64,000 nucleotides of DNA from CAVXUB01 sp963764805 (GTDB lineage Bacteria; Actinomycetota; Acidimicrobiia; Acidimicrobiales; Bog-793). The stretch covers positions 868,001-932,000 of the forward strand of contig CAVXUB010000001.1 in NCBI GenBank assembly GCA_963764805.1, written 5' to 3'. Each line of letters opens with the position of its first letter. Within the stretch, counting starts at the first letter, position 1. The notes under the pieces are model-generated. The model saw only the letters and a program-made list of their open reading frames with translations. It did no database searches and was not told the DNA's origin. A program made the position numbers and the translations under genes. Shown here in pieces: positions 1-8,895 of the stretch.

Positions 1-2
1 CC

Positions 3-659
3 TTCGCCAAGGCGGCGGACGAGGGGGCGTCCGGTGTCCTCTGCGTGACCATCTCGAGCGACCTGTCTGCCACCTACCAGGCGGCGCTGGCAGGGGCGGA
101 GGAGCTGGCGGACCGGATCCCGATCGAGGTGGTCGATTCCAGGTCGGCGACCATGGGCGAGGGGATGCTCGTGCTGGAGGCAGTTCGCCAAGCTGCGTCC
201 GCAGAGTCCGCAGAGTCAGACGAGTCCGCCCAGTCCGCCGGCAGGGTTGCGCTGGCCGCGGCAGGGACCCGGGCGCAGATCGAGAAGATCACCACCTTCG
301 GCGCACTCGACACCCTGGAGAACCTCCGCCGTGGGGGACGGATCGGTTCGGCTCAGGCCTTCTTCGGCTCGTTGCTCTCGATCAAACCGGTGATCGAGGT
401 CCGTGACGGACACGTCCAACCCGAATCGAAACAACGCACCCGCTCCCGCTCCCTCCAGTACCTCGTCGACAAGGTCAAGGCGGCGGGCGAGATCACCAAT
501 CTCTGCGTCCTGCACGCCATGGCGCCGGACATCGACCAGTACGTGAAGATGATGGGCGAGGTCTACCCGACGGAGCGCACGCTGGTGGCGTTGATCGGGC
601 CGGTGATCGGCACCCATACTGGCCGGGGCGCCGTCGGCGTCGTGTACCAGCTGGCCTGA
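3..659 (+). CDS. DegV family fatty-acid-binding protein (5' end missing)
   Basis: The reading frame is open to the left edge of the window, so the true start lies upstream; a GTG at 45 is internal. The visible part contains the DegV segment ISSDLSATYQAA and a C-terminal half with GRIGSAQAFFGSLLSIKPV, typical of the family lid and lipid-head region. DegV proteins bind a single fatty acid; in Firmicutes the homologues (FakB) present it to the FakA kinase. No FakA partner is visible here. A Glu/Ser/Ala-rich insert (about residues 65-82 of the visible part) is family-atypical. Family assignment is from sequence motifs; the physiological role is inferred. Confidence 0.85.
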   Translation, partial: FAKAADEGASGVLCVTISSDLSATYQAALAGAEELADRIPIEVVDSRSATMGEGMLVLEAVRQAASAESAESDESAQSAGRVALAAAGTRAQIEKITTFGALDTLENLRRGGRIGSAQAFFGSLLSIKPVIEVRDGHVQPESKQRTRSRSLQYLVDKVKAAGEITNLCVLHAMAPDIDQYVKMMGEVYPTERTLVALIGPVIGTHTGRGAVGVVYQLA

Positions 660-708
660 CGCTGCCCAGAACTGAGCCTTCCGGCGAAGTCGCACTAGGC
701 TTTCGGAC

Positions 709-1056
709 ATGGTGAACCCGAGCGGCTCAGGACCGGCCGACCAGAGCCCTGCGCCCTCGACGGACCTCGCCTCCCGAGCGGCGGCGCAGGTGGAGACGCT
801 CGTCGAGCTCGTACGGGACAAGTCGACACTTCCGCTCCTGAAGGCGGCTGAGGCCGTCGTCTTCTCCTTCGTCATCCTGGCACTGCTGGCGGTGGCGGGA
901 ATCCTCTTCGCCGCCGCGGTGTTGCGTATCCTCGACGACCTGGTGTTCCACCAGCGGGTGTGGGCGAGCTACACGGTCATCGGCGGTGTCTTCACGCTTG
1001 CCGGTATGTTCCTCCTCTCCCGACGTCACCCCCGTCCAGAGAAGTCTGCCAGCTGA
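709..1056 (+). CDS. Small two-helix membrane protein, function unknown
   Basis: A 115-residue protein starting with ATG 50 bp after the DegV gene. The first 45 residues are hydrophilic, followed by two hydrophobic segments (about residues 49-73 and 85-105) and a short basic tail, giving a hairpin membrane topology. I do not recognise a named family with confidence; small phage-holin-superfamily-like or DUF membrane proteins look like this. It sits directly upstream of trxB and may be cotranscribed with it, but nothing in the sequence links it to redox chemistry. Confidence 0.6.
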   Translation: MVNPSGSGPADQSPAPSTDLASRAAAQVETLVELVRDKSTLPLLKAAEAVVFSFVILALLAVAGILFAAAVLRILDDLVFHQRVWASYTVIGGVFTLAGMFLLSRRHPRPEKSAS

Positions 1057-1113
1057 GCCCTCCAGGCTCGAAGCACAAGGGCCCTCGAAGGCGCCACGAT
1101 AAAGGAGAGCACC

Positions 1114-2088
1114 TTGTCCGCTGACGCGTCCAACGTCCGAGACGTGATCATCATCGGCTCAGGTCCGGCAGGCTTCACGGCCGCCATCTACACCGCTCGT
1201 GCGCAGCTTCGTCCACTGATGATCGAGGGCGAGCTGATCTCCAACACCGAGATGCCGGGCGGCCAGCTGATGACGACGACCGAGGTCGAGAACTACCCCG
1301 GGTTCGTCGACGGGATCATGGGGCCCGAGCTGATGGCGTCGTTCCGGGACCAGGCGCGGCGTTTCGAGACTGAGATCGTGACGGAGCTCGTGACCCGGGT
1401 CGACTTCTCCCAGCCCCCCTTCGGGATCTGGACCGGCGACCCTACGGCGAACGAACCCACTTACCGGTCCAAGGCAGTGATAGTGGCGACCGGGGCTCGG
1501 GCACTGATGCTCGGCCTGCCGAACGAGCAGCGCCTGCTCGGTCACGGCGTCTCCACGTGCGCCACCTGTGACGGCTTCTTCTACCGTGACAAGAAGATCG
1601 GCGTCGTCGGGGGTGGGGACTCGGCGATCGAGGAGGCGCTGTTCCTCACCCGCTTCGGCGACTCGGTCTCGGTGATCCACCGCCGCAAGGAGCTGCGGGC
1701 TTCCAAGATCATGCAGGACCGTGCGTTCAAGAATCCCAAGATCGACTTCGTGTGGGACTCGGCGATCCTCGACGTGCAGGGAGAGGACAAGGTGCAGGGG
1801 GTAACGCTGCGCCACCTTCCCACCGGCAACGAGTCCGAGCTGGCTCTCGACGGGCTCTTCGTAGCCATCGGGCACGCGCCGAACACGGAGCTGTTCGTCG
1901 GCCAGCTGGAGATGGACGAGAACGGCTACCTCATCACGCACGACGGCTCGAAGACGAACGTTGAGGGAGTCTTTGCCGCCGGCGACGTTCAGGACCACGT
2001 ATACCGCCAAGCGGTCACGGCCGCCGGCTCCGGCTGTATGGCGGCTATCGATGCCGAGCGTTTCCTCGAGGCCATCGGCTCCCACTGA
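1114..2088 (+). CDS. trxB: Thioredoxin-disulfide reductase
   Basis: A 324-residue flavoenzyme that uses NADPH to reduce thioredoxin in the cytoplasm. The FAD Rossmann motif GSGPAG lies near the N-terminus, the redox-active CATC is at residues 149-152, the NADPH motif GGGDSAIEEA follows at about 165, and GVFAAGDVQD near the C-terminus is the second FAD-contact segment. Length is normal for low-molecular-weight TrxB. The start is TTG at 1114, preceded by a good ribosome-binding site (AAAGGAGAG, about 1100). It lies just upstream of its substrate gene trxA, as is usual next to actinobacterial origins. Confidence 0.97.
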   Translation: MSADASNVRDVIIIGSGPAGFTAAIYTARAQLRPLMIEGELISNTEMPGGQLMTTTEVENYPGFVDGIMGPELMASFRDQARRFETEIVTELVTRVDFSQPPFGIWTGDPTANEPTYRSKAVIVATGARALMLGLPNEQRLLGHGVSTCATCDGFFYRDKKIGVVGGGDSAIEEALFLTRFGDSVSVIHRRKELRASKIMQDRAFKNPKIDFVWDSAILDVQGEDKVQGVTLRHLPTGNESELALDGLFVAIGHAPNTELFVGQLEMDENGYLITHDGSKTNVEGVFAAGDVQDHVYRQAVTAAGSGCMAAIDAERFLEAIGSH

Positions 2089-2253
2089 CCGCCGGAGCCC
2101 GTCGTCTCGCGGCCGCGAGCGCCCCCAAGGTCATCGCCCTGGAATGCGCACCCCGGCTTCTGGGTTATATGTAGAGCAAGCTCGGCCGCCGTGCGTCCCG
2201 AGCCCAGGATTGAGCCGCCGCCCGCTGGAGGAGCGGTGCCGAGAGAGGAAACC

Positions 2254-2583
2254 ATGTCAGACACGATCCTCAAGCTGAGCGAGACCACCTTCGACGAGGA
2301 GCTGGCTCAGAGCGACGAGCCGGTCCTCGTCGACTTCTGGGCCGAATGGTGCGCCCCGTGCCGGGCCCTCGGCCCGATCCTCGACGAAGTCGCCGCCGAG
2401 AACGAGGGGCGCCTGCGGGTTGCCAAGCTGAACGTCGACGACAATCCGTCCATCGCTCAGCGGTTCGAGGTGATGCAGATCCCCACGCTGATCATGTTCA
2501 AGAAGGGCCAGGCCGTGGCCCGCTTCCTGGGTGCTCGCAGCAAGGGTGCCCTACTCGAGAACCTGGAGCCGCATCTCTCCTGA
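2254..2583 (+). CDS. trxA: Thioredoxin
   Basis: A 109-residue thioredoxin with the active site WCAPC at residues 32-36 and the cis-proline segment MQIPTLIMF. It transfers electrons from TrxB to cytoplasmic disulfides such as those of ribonucleotide reductase and peroxiredoxins. ATG at 2254 is preferred because it follows GAGAGAGGAAACC, a good ribosome-binding site; an in-frame upstream GTG at 2191 would add a non-homologous Pro/Arg-rich leader. A strong intrinsic terminator follows immediately. Confidence 0.96.
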   Translation: MSDTILKLSETTFDEELAQSDEPVLVDFWAEWCAPCRALGPILDEVAAENEGRLRVAKLNVDDNPSIAQRFEVMQIPTLIMFKKGQAVARFLGARSKGALLENLEPHLS

Positions 2584-2592
2584 GTCTTGACC

Positions 2593-2626
2593 AGCCCCGC
2601 CGGTTCGCCTGCCGGCGGGGCTTTTT
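2593..2626 (+). terminator. Intrinsic terminator after trxA
   Basis: An 11-bp perfect GC-rich stem (2593-2603 pairing with 2612-2622) with an 8-base loop is followed by a T run (2622-2626). It begins 10 bp after the trxA stop codon and separates trxA from the cwlM-like gene. Confidence 0.85.
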
Positions 2627-2745
2627 CGTGCCCGCGCCGGGCCAGGCCCGAGTTCGGATCTTCGTATATCGCCCCAGGTACCGGGGCAGTAACGTGCAAG
2701 ATCCGCGGCGCTCTGGGCGTCATGGAGAAATAGAGTTGAGGTCCC

Positions 2746-3765
2746 ATGACGACGGCCTCGGAAGTGGTGCCCGTCCATGAGGAGGACGTAGTGGAGCTAC
2801 AAGTCCTTCCCCTGCGCCGCGGCTCCTCGGGCGCGCCCGTGCACGATCTGCAAGCTCGGTTGAGCGCCCTCGGGCATCGCGCGGCGGATCCAGAGGGTGA
2901 GTTCGGCGCGGCTACCGAAGCCGCCCTGCGCGACTTCCAGCGGGCCCGCGGCCTGCGGGAGGACGGCGTCTGCGCCCGCTCGACCTGGCTGGAGCTGGTC
3001 GAAGCCGGCTATCGCCTCGGCGATCGGCTGCTCTACAGACGCACCCCGATGCTCCGTGGAGACGACGTCGCCGACCTGCAATGCCGCCTCAGCTCCTTCG
3101 GGTTCTACTCCGGGGCGATCGACGGGATATTCGGCGACGGCACGGCGACGGCGTTGAAGGAGTTCCAGCGCAATGCCGGCCTGCCGGCGGATTCGATCCT
3201 CGGTCCGTCGACCGTTTCAGAGCTCGACCGGCTCCGATCACGGGGCGGTGACCATGACCTCGTCAGCTCGATCCGCGAGCAGCTTCAGCGTTCGTCGCTC
3301 GCCGCTCTTCGGGGCACGCGGGTCGCCGTCGGCGAGGAAGGCGGCTTCGATGCCGGTGCCGGGGCCTTGATCAGGGCTCTCTCGATGGCGGGAGCGATCT
3401 CGTTCGCCCTCCACCACCCGGATGGTTCGAAGCTTGCGGCACAGGCAAACGCCGCCCAGGCCGACGTCTACATCGGTCTCTGCCTGCTTCCGAGCTCGCG
3501 GGGATGCCGCTCGATTTACTACCGGGGATATCGATACACCTCCTCGGTCTCGATGTCGCTGGCGTCGCTGATCCAGCGGCACTTGCCCTGCAAGCTTGCG
3601 CTGGACGACGACGGTGTCGAGGGGATGGCTCTTCCAGTACTGCGAGAGACCCGCATGCCGGCGGTCGTGCTCGAGCTAGGCAACCCGGCCCTTGTCGTCC
3701 AGCGGACGCATGAGTTGGCGGCGGTCGTCCTTGCCGCCCTCACGCACTGGATGGCGAGCAGCTGA
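2746..3765 (+). CDS. cwlM: CwlM-like cytoplasmic amidase homologue with two peptidoglycan-binding domains
   Basis: A 339-residue protein with two PG_binding_1 repeats (about residues 24-85 and 103-165) and a C-terminal Amidase_3-like domain (about 190-339). No signal peptide is visible. Position between trxA and parB matches mycobacterial cwlM, whose product is a cytoplasmic regulator that activates MurA rather than an enzyme. The zinc motifs are degenerate: the family DPGHGG appears as VGEEGG, the SLHAN-type His segment as IGLCLLP, and only the last Glu (VLELGNP) remains. Hydrolase activity is therefore unlikely; a regulatory role in peptidoglycan precursor synthesis is inferred from synteny and known CwlM biology. 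Confidence 0.8.
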   Translation: MTTASEVVPVHEEDVVELQVLPLRRGSSGAPVHDLQARLSALGHRAADPEGEFGAATEAALRDFQRARGLREDGVCARSTWLELVEAGYRLGDRLLYRRTPMLRGDDVADLQCRLSSFGFYSGAIDGIFGDGTATALKEFQRNAGLPADSILGPSTVSELDRLRSRGGDHDLVSSIREQLQRSSLAALRGTRVAVGEEGGFDAGAGALIRALSMAGAISFALHHPDGSKLAAQANAAQADVYIGLCLLPSSRGCRSIYYRGYRYTSSVSMSLASLIQRHLPCKLALDDDGVEGMALPVLRETRMPAVVLELGNPALVVQRTHELAAVVLAALTHWMASS

Positions 3766-3907
3766 GAACCCTGAGGGCCGGCCAAGATTTTCGATGCTGG
3801 ATGCATAACGCGCCGCATCTTGGGTAATAGCGCACCGGATCATCGGGCAAGGGATGGCGCAGCGCGCCATTTACCCTGTTCAGGGCTGCGCGCTCGACCG
3901 GTGAAGC

Positions 3908-3946
3908 AATCCACAATCCACAACCTGATGCACAGGGTGTGGATCA
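3908..3946. promoter_or_regulatory. DnaA-box-like cluster in the cwlM-parB intergenic region
   Basis: The 343-bp gap 3766-4108 holds no convincing gene. Inside it are two overlapping AATCCACA units (3908-3915, 3915-3922) and an opposed TGTGGATCA (3938-3946). These resemble the DnaA box TTATCCACA/TTGTCCACA with one or two mismatches. The same AATCCACAATCCACAAC-type arrangement recurs at about 13049-13064 between dnaA and dnaN. Binding is inferred. Confidence 0.45.
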
Positions 3947-4108
3947 AGGTCTACTGACGATTTAGGTCGCAGCTTCAAGCTGTGCCACAGCGTCAGCCGC
4001 CGCCGGCAGGGAAGGCTGGCTTGCCCTGCCCTTCGACGACCAGGATCAGGCGTCACCAGCAGGGTCGGCTGGCTGGCCCTTCCTCTCGCCGCTCGCCTCG
4101 CCGGGTGC

Positions 4109-5044
4109 TCAGGACTGTGACGCGCCGCCGATCATCAGCCTGTAGATCCGCTCCAGGTCTTCAAGCGTGGCGAAGTCCACTACCACCTTGCCCCGTTTTG
4201 CTCCCATGTCGACACGAACTCGTGTGTTGAGATGATCTGCGAGCAGCTCTTCCAGCTCGAGAACACCTGGTGGGCGGAGGGTTCTCCGGCGTAACGGAGC
4301 AGGCTCAGGTTGACCGGGATCCCCCTCCGGCTGCGGGTCGCCGGCGTCGCCCTCCTCGGCGGCTTCGGACTCGGAGTCCGCCGTCAGCGCTCGCACCTCG
4401 GCCTCGATCGCTCGGACTGACAAGCCCTCGTCCACGACGAGCTGCGCGAGGCGCTCCTGCTCCTCACGATCTGGCGTGCCGAGTAGAGCGCGTGCGTGCC
4501 CGGCTGACAACGAGCCGGTCTGGACGTGACGTTGCACCGAAGGAGGGAGTTGAAAGAGCCTGAGAGAGTTGGTTACGGCGGCTCGGCTCTTTCCTACGCG
4601 CTGTGACAGCTGCTCGTGTGTGAGACCGAACTCCTCCAGCAGCTGCTGATATGCGGCGGCCTCCTCGAGCGGATTGAGATCCTCGCGGTGAAGGTTCTCG
4701 ACAAGTGCCTGCTCGAGACTGGATGCGTCGTTGGATGATTGGATCAGCGCGGGGATCGTCTGAAGACCCGCGCGCCGGGCAGCCCGCCAGCGCCTCTCGC
4801 CGGCGATCAACTCGAACGACTCAGGGGCCACCTCCCGCACCAGCACCGGCTGGAGCACTCCCAGCTCCTTGATGGACGCAGCCAACGCGGCCATCGCCTC
4901 CTCATCGAAACGACGCCGGGGCTGGAACTGGTTAGGCCTGATCTGGGATAGCGACAGCTGCCGCAGGGATGATCCGGTTGTGGCTGCCGTGTCGGTCGGG
5001 ATGAGCGCGCTCAGGCCACGGCCGAGACCACTACGCCGGACCAC
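4109..5044 (-). CDS. parB: Chromosome-partitioning protein ParB
   Basis: A 311-residue CTP-dependent clamp that loads at parS and drives origin segregation with ParA. It begins VRRSGLGRGLSALIP, the usual ParB N-terminus, then has the ParB/Srx-like domain with GERRWRAARRAG, a central helix-turn-helix (LTHEQLSQRVGKSRAAVTN) and a C-terminal dimerisation segment ending in the DLERIYRLMIG region. The GTG start at 5044 is chosen because AAGGAGG lies seven bases upstream inside the end of parA, giving a 14-bp overlap and translational coupling; an upstream ATG at 5119 would add unrelated residues read out of the parA frame. A perfect parS is 1.8 kb away. Confidence 0.95.
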   Translation of the reverse strand: MVRRSGLGRGLSALIPTDTAATTGSSLRQLSLSQIRPNQFQPRRRFDEEAMAALAASIKELGVLQPVLVREVAPESFELIAGERRWRAARRAGLQTIPALIQSSNDASSLEQALVENLHREDLNPLEEAAAYQQLLEEFGLTHEQLSQRVGKSRAAVTNSLRLFQLPPSVQRHVQTGSLSAGHARALLGTPDREEQERLAQLVVDEGLSVRAIEAEVRALTADSESEAAEEGDAGDPQPEGDPGQPEPAPLRRRTLRPPGVLELEELLADHLNTRVRVDMGAKRGKVVVDFATLEDLERIYRLMIGGASQS

Positions 5045-6059
5045 CGCTGACCTCCTTGGCGAGCTCCCGATATGCAATCGCGCCCCGGGAGGACGGATCG
5101 TGGAGAGTGACGGGCTCACCGAAGGACGGTGCCTCCGAGATCCTCACGGTCCGCGGGATCACGGTCCTGCAGACTGCGACCCCGAAATGGGATCTGACCT
5201 CTGTCACCACCGCGTCCGCCAGCTTCGTGCGGGCGTCATACATGGTGAGCACGATCGTCGAGACCTCGAGCCCGGGGTTCAGGTTGCCTCGCACCAACCC
5301 TACGTTCTTCAACAACTGCCCGAGGCCCTCCAAGGCGTAGTACTCGCACTGGATAGGGACGAGGACCTCTGACGCTGCCGCCAGGCCGTTGACAGTGATC
5401 AGGCCGAGGGATGGAGGACAGTCGATGAGGACGTACCCGAACTCGCTCTTGACTGCATCCACCGCACGGCGCAGGCGGAGCTCACGGCTGAACGCTGGCA
5501 CGAGCTCGATCTCGGCGCCAGCGAGGTCGATGGTCGCAGGCGAGATGAAGAGGTTCTTGATGCTCGTCGGTTCGATGCAGTCCTCCAGCGGCACGTCATG
5601 GAGCAGCACGTCATAGACCGATGCATCGAGGTTGCGTGCGTCGATCCCAAGTCCAGTAGAAGCGTTGCCTTGCGGATCGAGGTCGACGATCAACACCCGG
5701 TACCCCAGGTCGGCAAGTGCCGCACCCAGATTGACGGCGGTCGTCGTCTTCCCCACCCCGCCTTTCTGATTGGCGATCGCGATCACCCGGGGCAGCGGAG
5801 GCCTCGGGATGACGTCGAGACCGGGTTCGAGACCGGGTTCGGACCCCCCTCCCGGGCTGGTGCCTTCGCCCAACGCGCCCGAGTAATCGTCGACCGCTTG
5901 GTTGGCGAGCGAGCTGGCGATCGCTGCGACCATCTGGGCGTCCTCGTCGATGTGGATGGAAGCGCGGCCCGGAGGCACTTGATTGACCGAAGCTTGGCTG
6001 CTGCCGGCGGCAGTCTCGGTTGTTGAACCTGCGGTGTCGGAGGACAGTATCTGGCTCAT
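5031..6059 (-). CDS. parA: Chromosome-partitioning ATPase ParA
   Basis: A 342-residue Walker-type ATPase with the deviant P-loop KGGVGKTT at about residues 99-106, the A' motif VDLDPQGNAST, and DCPPSLG. It forms ATP-dependent gradients on the nucleoid that move ParB-parS complexes. About 88 residues of low-complexity, Ser/Gly/Pro-rich sequence precede the ATPase core, longer than in many ParA proteins but common in actinobacterial chromosomal ParA. ATG at 6059 follows GCAGGAGTTAG. It overlaps parB by 14 bp in one operon. Confidence 0.96.
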   Translation of the reverse strand: MSQILSSDTAGSTTETAAGSSQASVNQVPPGRASIHIDEDAQMVAAIASSLANQAVDDYSGALGEGTSPGGGSEPGLEPGLDVIPRPPLPRVIAIANQKGGVGKTTTAVNLGAALADLGYRVLIVDLDPQGNASTGLGIDARNLDASVYDVLLHDVPLEDCIEPTSIKNLFISPATIDLAGAEIELVPAFSRELRLRRAVDAVKSEFGYVLIDCPPSLGLITVNGLAAASEVLVPIQCEYYALEGLGQLLKNVGLVRGNLNPGLEVSTIVLTMYDARTKLADAVVTEVRSHFGVAVCRTVIPRTVRISEAPSFGEPVTLHDPSSRGAIAYRELAKEVSGGPA

Positions 6060-6286
6060 CTAACTCCTGCAGTTGGGAGCCGGGGCACGACTCGACGCGA
6101 GTCGGATACGAGGCGCTCGAGGCGACGTCATCCTTCCACATGCCGGCTGGCCGGGCGTCGGTGGCAGAGCCCAATCCTCGCGGCAGCTGGGCGCTGGGTC
6201 AACCCTCGCAGCCTCATTGCGGTCATTGCGGTCGACTGCGCCGATGCCCGGCGGTCCTGCAGCGTGCACCGGGGTGCGTGCCGGTC

Positions 6287-6877
6287 ATGATCTGTGGCGT
6301 GCCGTTTTACAACCACAATCTCCACTACGCAGATCTGGTCCTTGCTCAAGTCCCGCCCGGCTGCCTCAGAGCCCTCGACCTGGGCTGCGGAGACGGCTGG
6401 CTGACGAGGCGTCTGGCTGCCAGAACCGGGAGCGAGGTCGTCGGGCTCGACATCGATCCGGCCATGGTCGAGCTCGCAAGTAGCTCAGGCGGGGCGCATT
6501 TCGTGTGCGATGACTTCCTGGACTTCAAGGACGTGGAGGGTTTCGACTTCATCGTGGCAAGTGCTTCCTTGCATCACATGCCGTTGGCGCTGGCGCTCGA
6601 TCACGCGGCTGGGCTATTGCGGCCGGGTGGCGTACTCACTGTTCTGGGCTTGGCACGACCCGCCGGTGTGGTTGACCGCCTCTGGTCTGCCATCGCATCG
6701 CCGGTAAATCTCGTCTTTGCCTTGTCACGCCGCACGAGTGACACGCCAGCGCGGATCCGAGAGCCGGAGACGACGCTGCTCGAGGTCCGCCGGGTGGCGG
6801 CTGGATCATTGCCTGCTGTCCGCGTCCGCCGCCTCCTACTGTGGCGCTACCTGCTCGTCTGGACGAAGCCGTCGTGA
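6287..6877 (+). CDS. Class I SAM-dependent methyltransferase
   Basis: A 196-residue protein with the SAM-binding motif LDLGCGDGW, the acidic LDIDPAMVELA, and the post-motifs FDFIVASASLHHMPL and LLRPGGVL. The start is taken at ATG 6287 because homologous sequence begins there; the frame stays open upstream to 6020 but that part looks like the antisense of the parA leader. Substrate unknown. It points opposite to its neighbours parA and rsmG and ends four bases before the parS site, so parS sits in the convergent gap between it and rsmG. Confidence 0.75.
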   Translation: MICGVPFYNHNLHYADLVLAQVPPGCLRALDLGCGDGWLTRRLAARTGSEVVGLDIDPAMVELASSSGGAHFVCDDFLDFKDVEGFDFIVASASLHHMPLALALDHAAGLLRPGGVLTVLGLARPAGVVDRLWSAIASPVNLVFALSRRTSDTPARIREPETTLLEVRRVAAGSLPAVRVRRLLLWRYLLVWTKPS

Positions 6878-6880
6878 CGA

Positions 6881-6896
6881 TGTTTCACGTGAAACA
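6881..6896. promoter_or_regulatory. parS centromere site
   Basis: The 16-bp palindrome TGTTTCACGTGAAACA is an exact match to the bacterial chromosomal parS consensus bound by ParB. It lies between the methyltransferase and rsmG, 1.8 kb from parB and about 4.6-6 kb from the inferred origin. No second perfect copy was noticed in the window. Confidence 0.95.
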
Positions 6897-6908
6897 CCGC
6901 CACTGCCG

Positions 6909-7541
6909 TCAACGGAAGAGCGGCCTCTTCGATGGCACACCTACCCGCCGCGGATACTCGTCGGGGCACGGCGTGATCTGACGTAGGACCTGGAAGCGGG
7001 TCGGCATCTGCAGTGCGTGCTCAGGCGCGAGCCCGACGAGCGCGCAGCCCTCCCTTGGCCAACGATCCGCTCCTATGTTCTCGCCGCCGGCCGGTGGCTC
7101 AGCGACGACCAATGCGCCGCCAGGCTTAAGGAAGGGCGCCGCGCATTCCGCCGTGACACCGGGAAGCCCAAAGCTCCGCGCCACCACTAGATCAACGGAC
7201 GCCCGCAGTGCTGGGTCACGACCAGCCACCTCAGCCCGCTCACAGATCACGATGCAGCTGGATCCCGCCCCCAGCTGGCGAAGAGCATCCGAGAGGAACC
7301 CGCACCGGCGGCGGTTCGAGTCGAGCAACACAAGTGAGGCCTTGGGCCACCGTTCGATGAGGACAAGGCCGGGTAGTCCACCCCCCGATCCAAGATCGAG
7401 AACCCGCCCGTCCGGCGGCTCCGGGAACGATGATTCACAGGCGGCCGCCATGGCCATCGCGTGGTCGACATGGGTCGATACAGGGCCGGGGCCGAGGAAG
7501 CCGAAGTCGCGGGATCGCTCGAGCACCTCCAGCAGAGTCAT
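6909..7541 (-). CDS. rsmG: 16S rRNA (guanine527-N7)-methyltransferase
   Basis: RsmG methylates N7 of G527 in 16S rRNA using SAM. The protein shows the SAM motif RVLDLGSGGGLPGLVL, the following SLVLLDSNRRRCGFL, and VVARSFGLPG, all characteristic of GidB/RsmG. ATG at 7541 gives 210 residues and is preferred; an upstream start at 7721 would overlap the end of jag by more than 130 bp with low-complexity sequence. It lies in the conserved jag-rsmG-parA order. Confidence 0.92.
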   Translation of the reverse strand: MTLLEVLERSRDFGFLGPGPVSTHVDHAMAMAAACESSFPEPPDGRVLDLGSGGGLPGLVLIERWPKASLVLLDSNRRRCGFLSDALRQLGAGSSCIVICERAEVAGRDPALRASVDLVVARSFGLPGVTAECAAPFLKPGGALVVAEPPAGGENIGADRWPREGCALVGLAPEHALQMPTRFQVLRQITPCPDEYPRRVGVPSKRPLFR

Positions 7542-7587
7542 CGCCGGGCCAGCCCTGCCTGGACCCTCCAGAAGACGCCCACGCGAG

Positions 7588-8893
7588 CTACTCGACGGCC
7601 GCTCCCTCCCAGTCGTCATCCGACCCGCTGTCATCCGATCCGCTGCCCGCTCCGTCAACCTGGTCGTCGACCGAAACAGGCTCGTCCCGCCGAGGTGCGG
7701 CGATGGTCGAGATGACGACATGCCGATCGGCGTCCTGGCCGACAGAGACTGTCTGGACCCCAGCCATCTCGTTCACCGCGTCGTGCACGATCTTCCGGTC
7801 GGCGGCAGACATGGGCTCGAGCGAGTGCGAGACACCGGAAGCCAGCACTTCCTCTGCGATCGTGCGGGTGAACTCCCGCAGAGCCGCGGCCCGCTTGGCT
7901 CGGTAGCCGGCGACGTCAACGACGATCCGGGCGCCGTACTCGCTCGACCGACGCTGTACCGCCGTCCTGGTCAACTCCTGCAGCGCGGCCAGGGTTGCCC
8001 CACGGGGACCGATCAGGAAGCCCAGACCCGTCCCGTCGACGCCGATCTCTATCGCCTCGTCATCAACCACGTTCACGGTTGTGGTCGCCTGGACACCGAG
8101 ACTCTCGACCAGTCCTGCCACGAACGCCCGCGCCTTCTCGGCCTGCTCCTCGATCGGCATCTCTCTCTCCCCGTCCTCACTGTCATTATCGATCAACTGG
8201 TTTGCACCCGCGCCGGACTTTCTCCCGGGGCGATCGCGGCCGCCAGTGCTTCCACGGTTACCGCCCCCCGCTCCGGCCGGCCGGCCGGCACCGGCAGATC
8301 TTGCGCCTTGGCGCGATCTGGATCCCTGCCTCCGCGAACCAGGTGGCTCATGCGATCCCTCGACATGGCCACGCCCGGCGCCGTCCGAGTCGGCGTGCAG
8401 GGAGCCCACTTGCTCGTCCATCTCCTCCGCCGTCGTGCCGGTTGTAGTCGACGAGGATCCGGCGGCAGCCTTGCGCCGTCTTGACCGCTGGCGTGACCTC
8501 TTGGAGGAGGACGAGCCACCTCCCTGCGCGGACGAACCATCCTCGGACGAGGTCGCTCGCGCAAGCGAAGTCTTGGCGCCGTCCCCTGCCGGGCCCCCGT
8601 GCGCCGTCGCTGCCGCGCCGTCCCCAGCCTCCGGCCGCTCGGAGCGCTCCCGCGATTGCCGCGCGATCACGATCACCCCGCGAACGTCGATCTCGTTGCT
8701 GCCGCTTCGGCCGCGGGCGTGACGGGCGTACCCGCGCCCTGACCCGGGCTGGAGATCTGCGGAGACCGAACAGTCCTGCCTTCGGCTCTTCGACGATCAC
8801 GATGTCGGCGTCCGGCTCGTCGACGCCTAGTTGATCGAGGGCGGCCTCGAGCGCCTCGGCGACGGTGCGGCCCGTCGTCTCAACCCACTCCAC
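7588..8893 (-). CDS. jag: Jag/KhpB RNA-binding protein, interrupted by a +1 frameshift
   Basis: The Jag_N domain starts at 8893 (EWVETTGRTVAEALEAAL, then EEPKAGLFGLRRSPARV) in one frame, whereas the linker, KH domain (GLGFLIGPRGATLAALQEL) and R3H domain (SLEPMSAADRKIVHDAV) are in the +1 frame. Codon third-base composition suggests the switch lies near 8705. The linker is unusually long, about 180 residues rich in Ser/Gly/Arg. An ATG at 8160, preceded by GGGGAGAGAG, could start a separate 190-residue KH-R3H protein. KhpB binds RNA with KhpA and affects cell-envelope growth. It may be a genuine split gene, a sequencing indel or recoding; see findings. It lies between yidC (2-bp gap) and rsmG. 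Confidence 0.8.
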
Positions 8894-8895
8894 GG

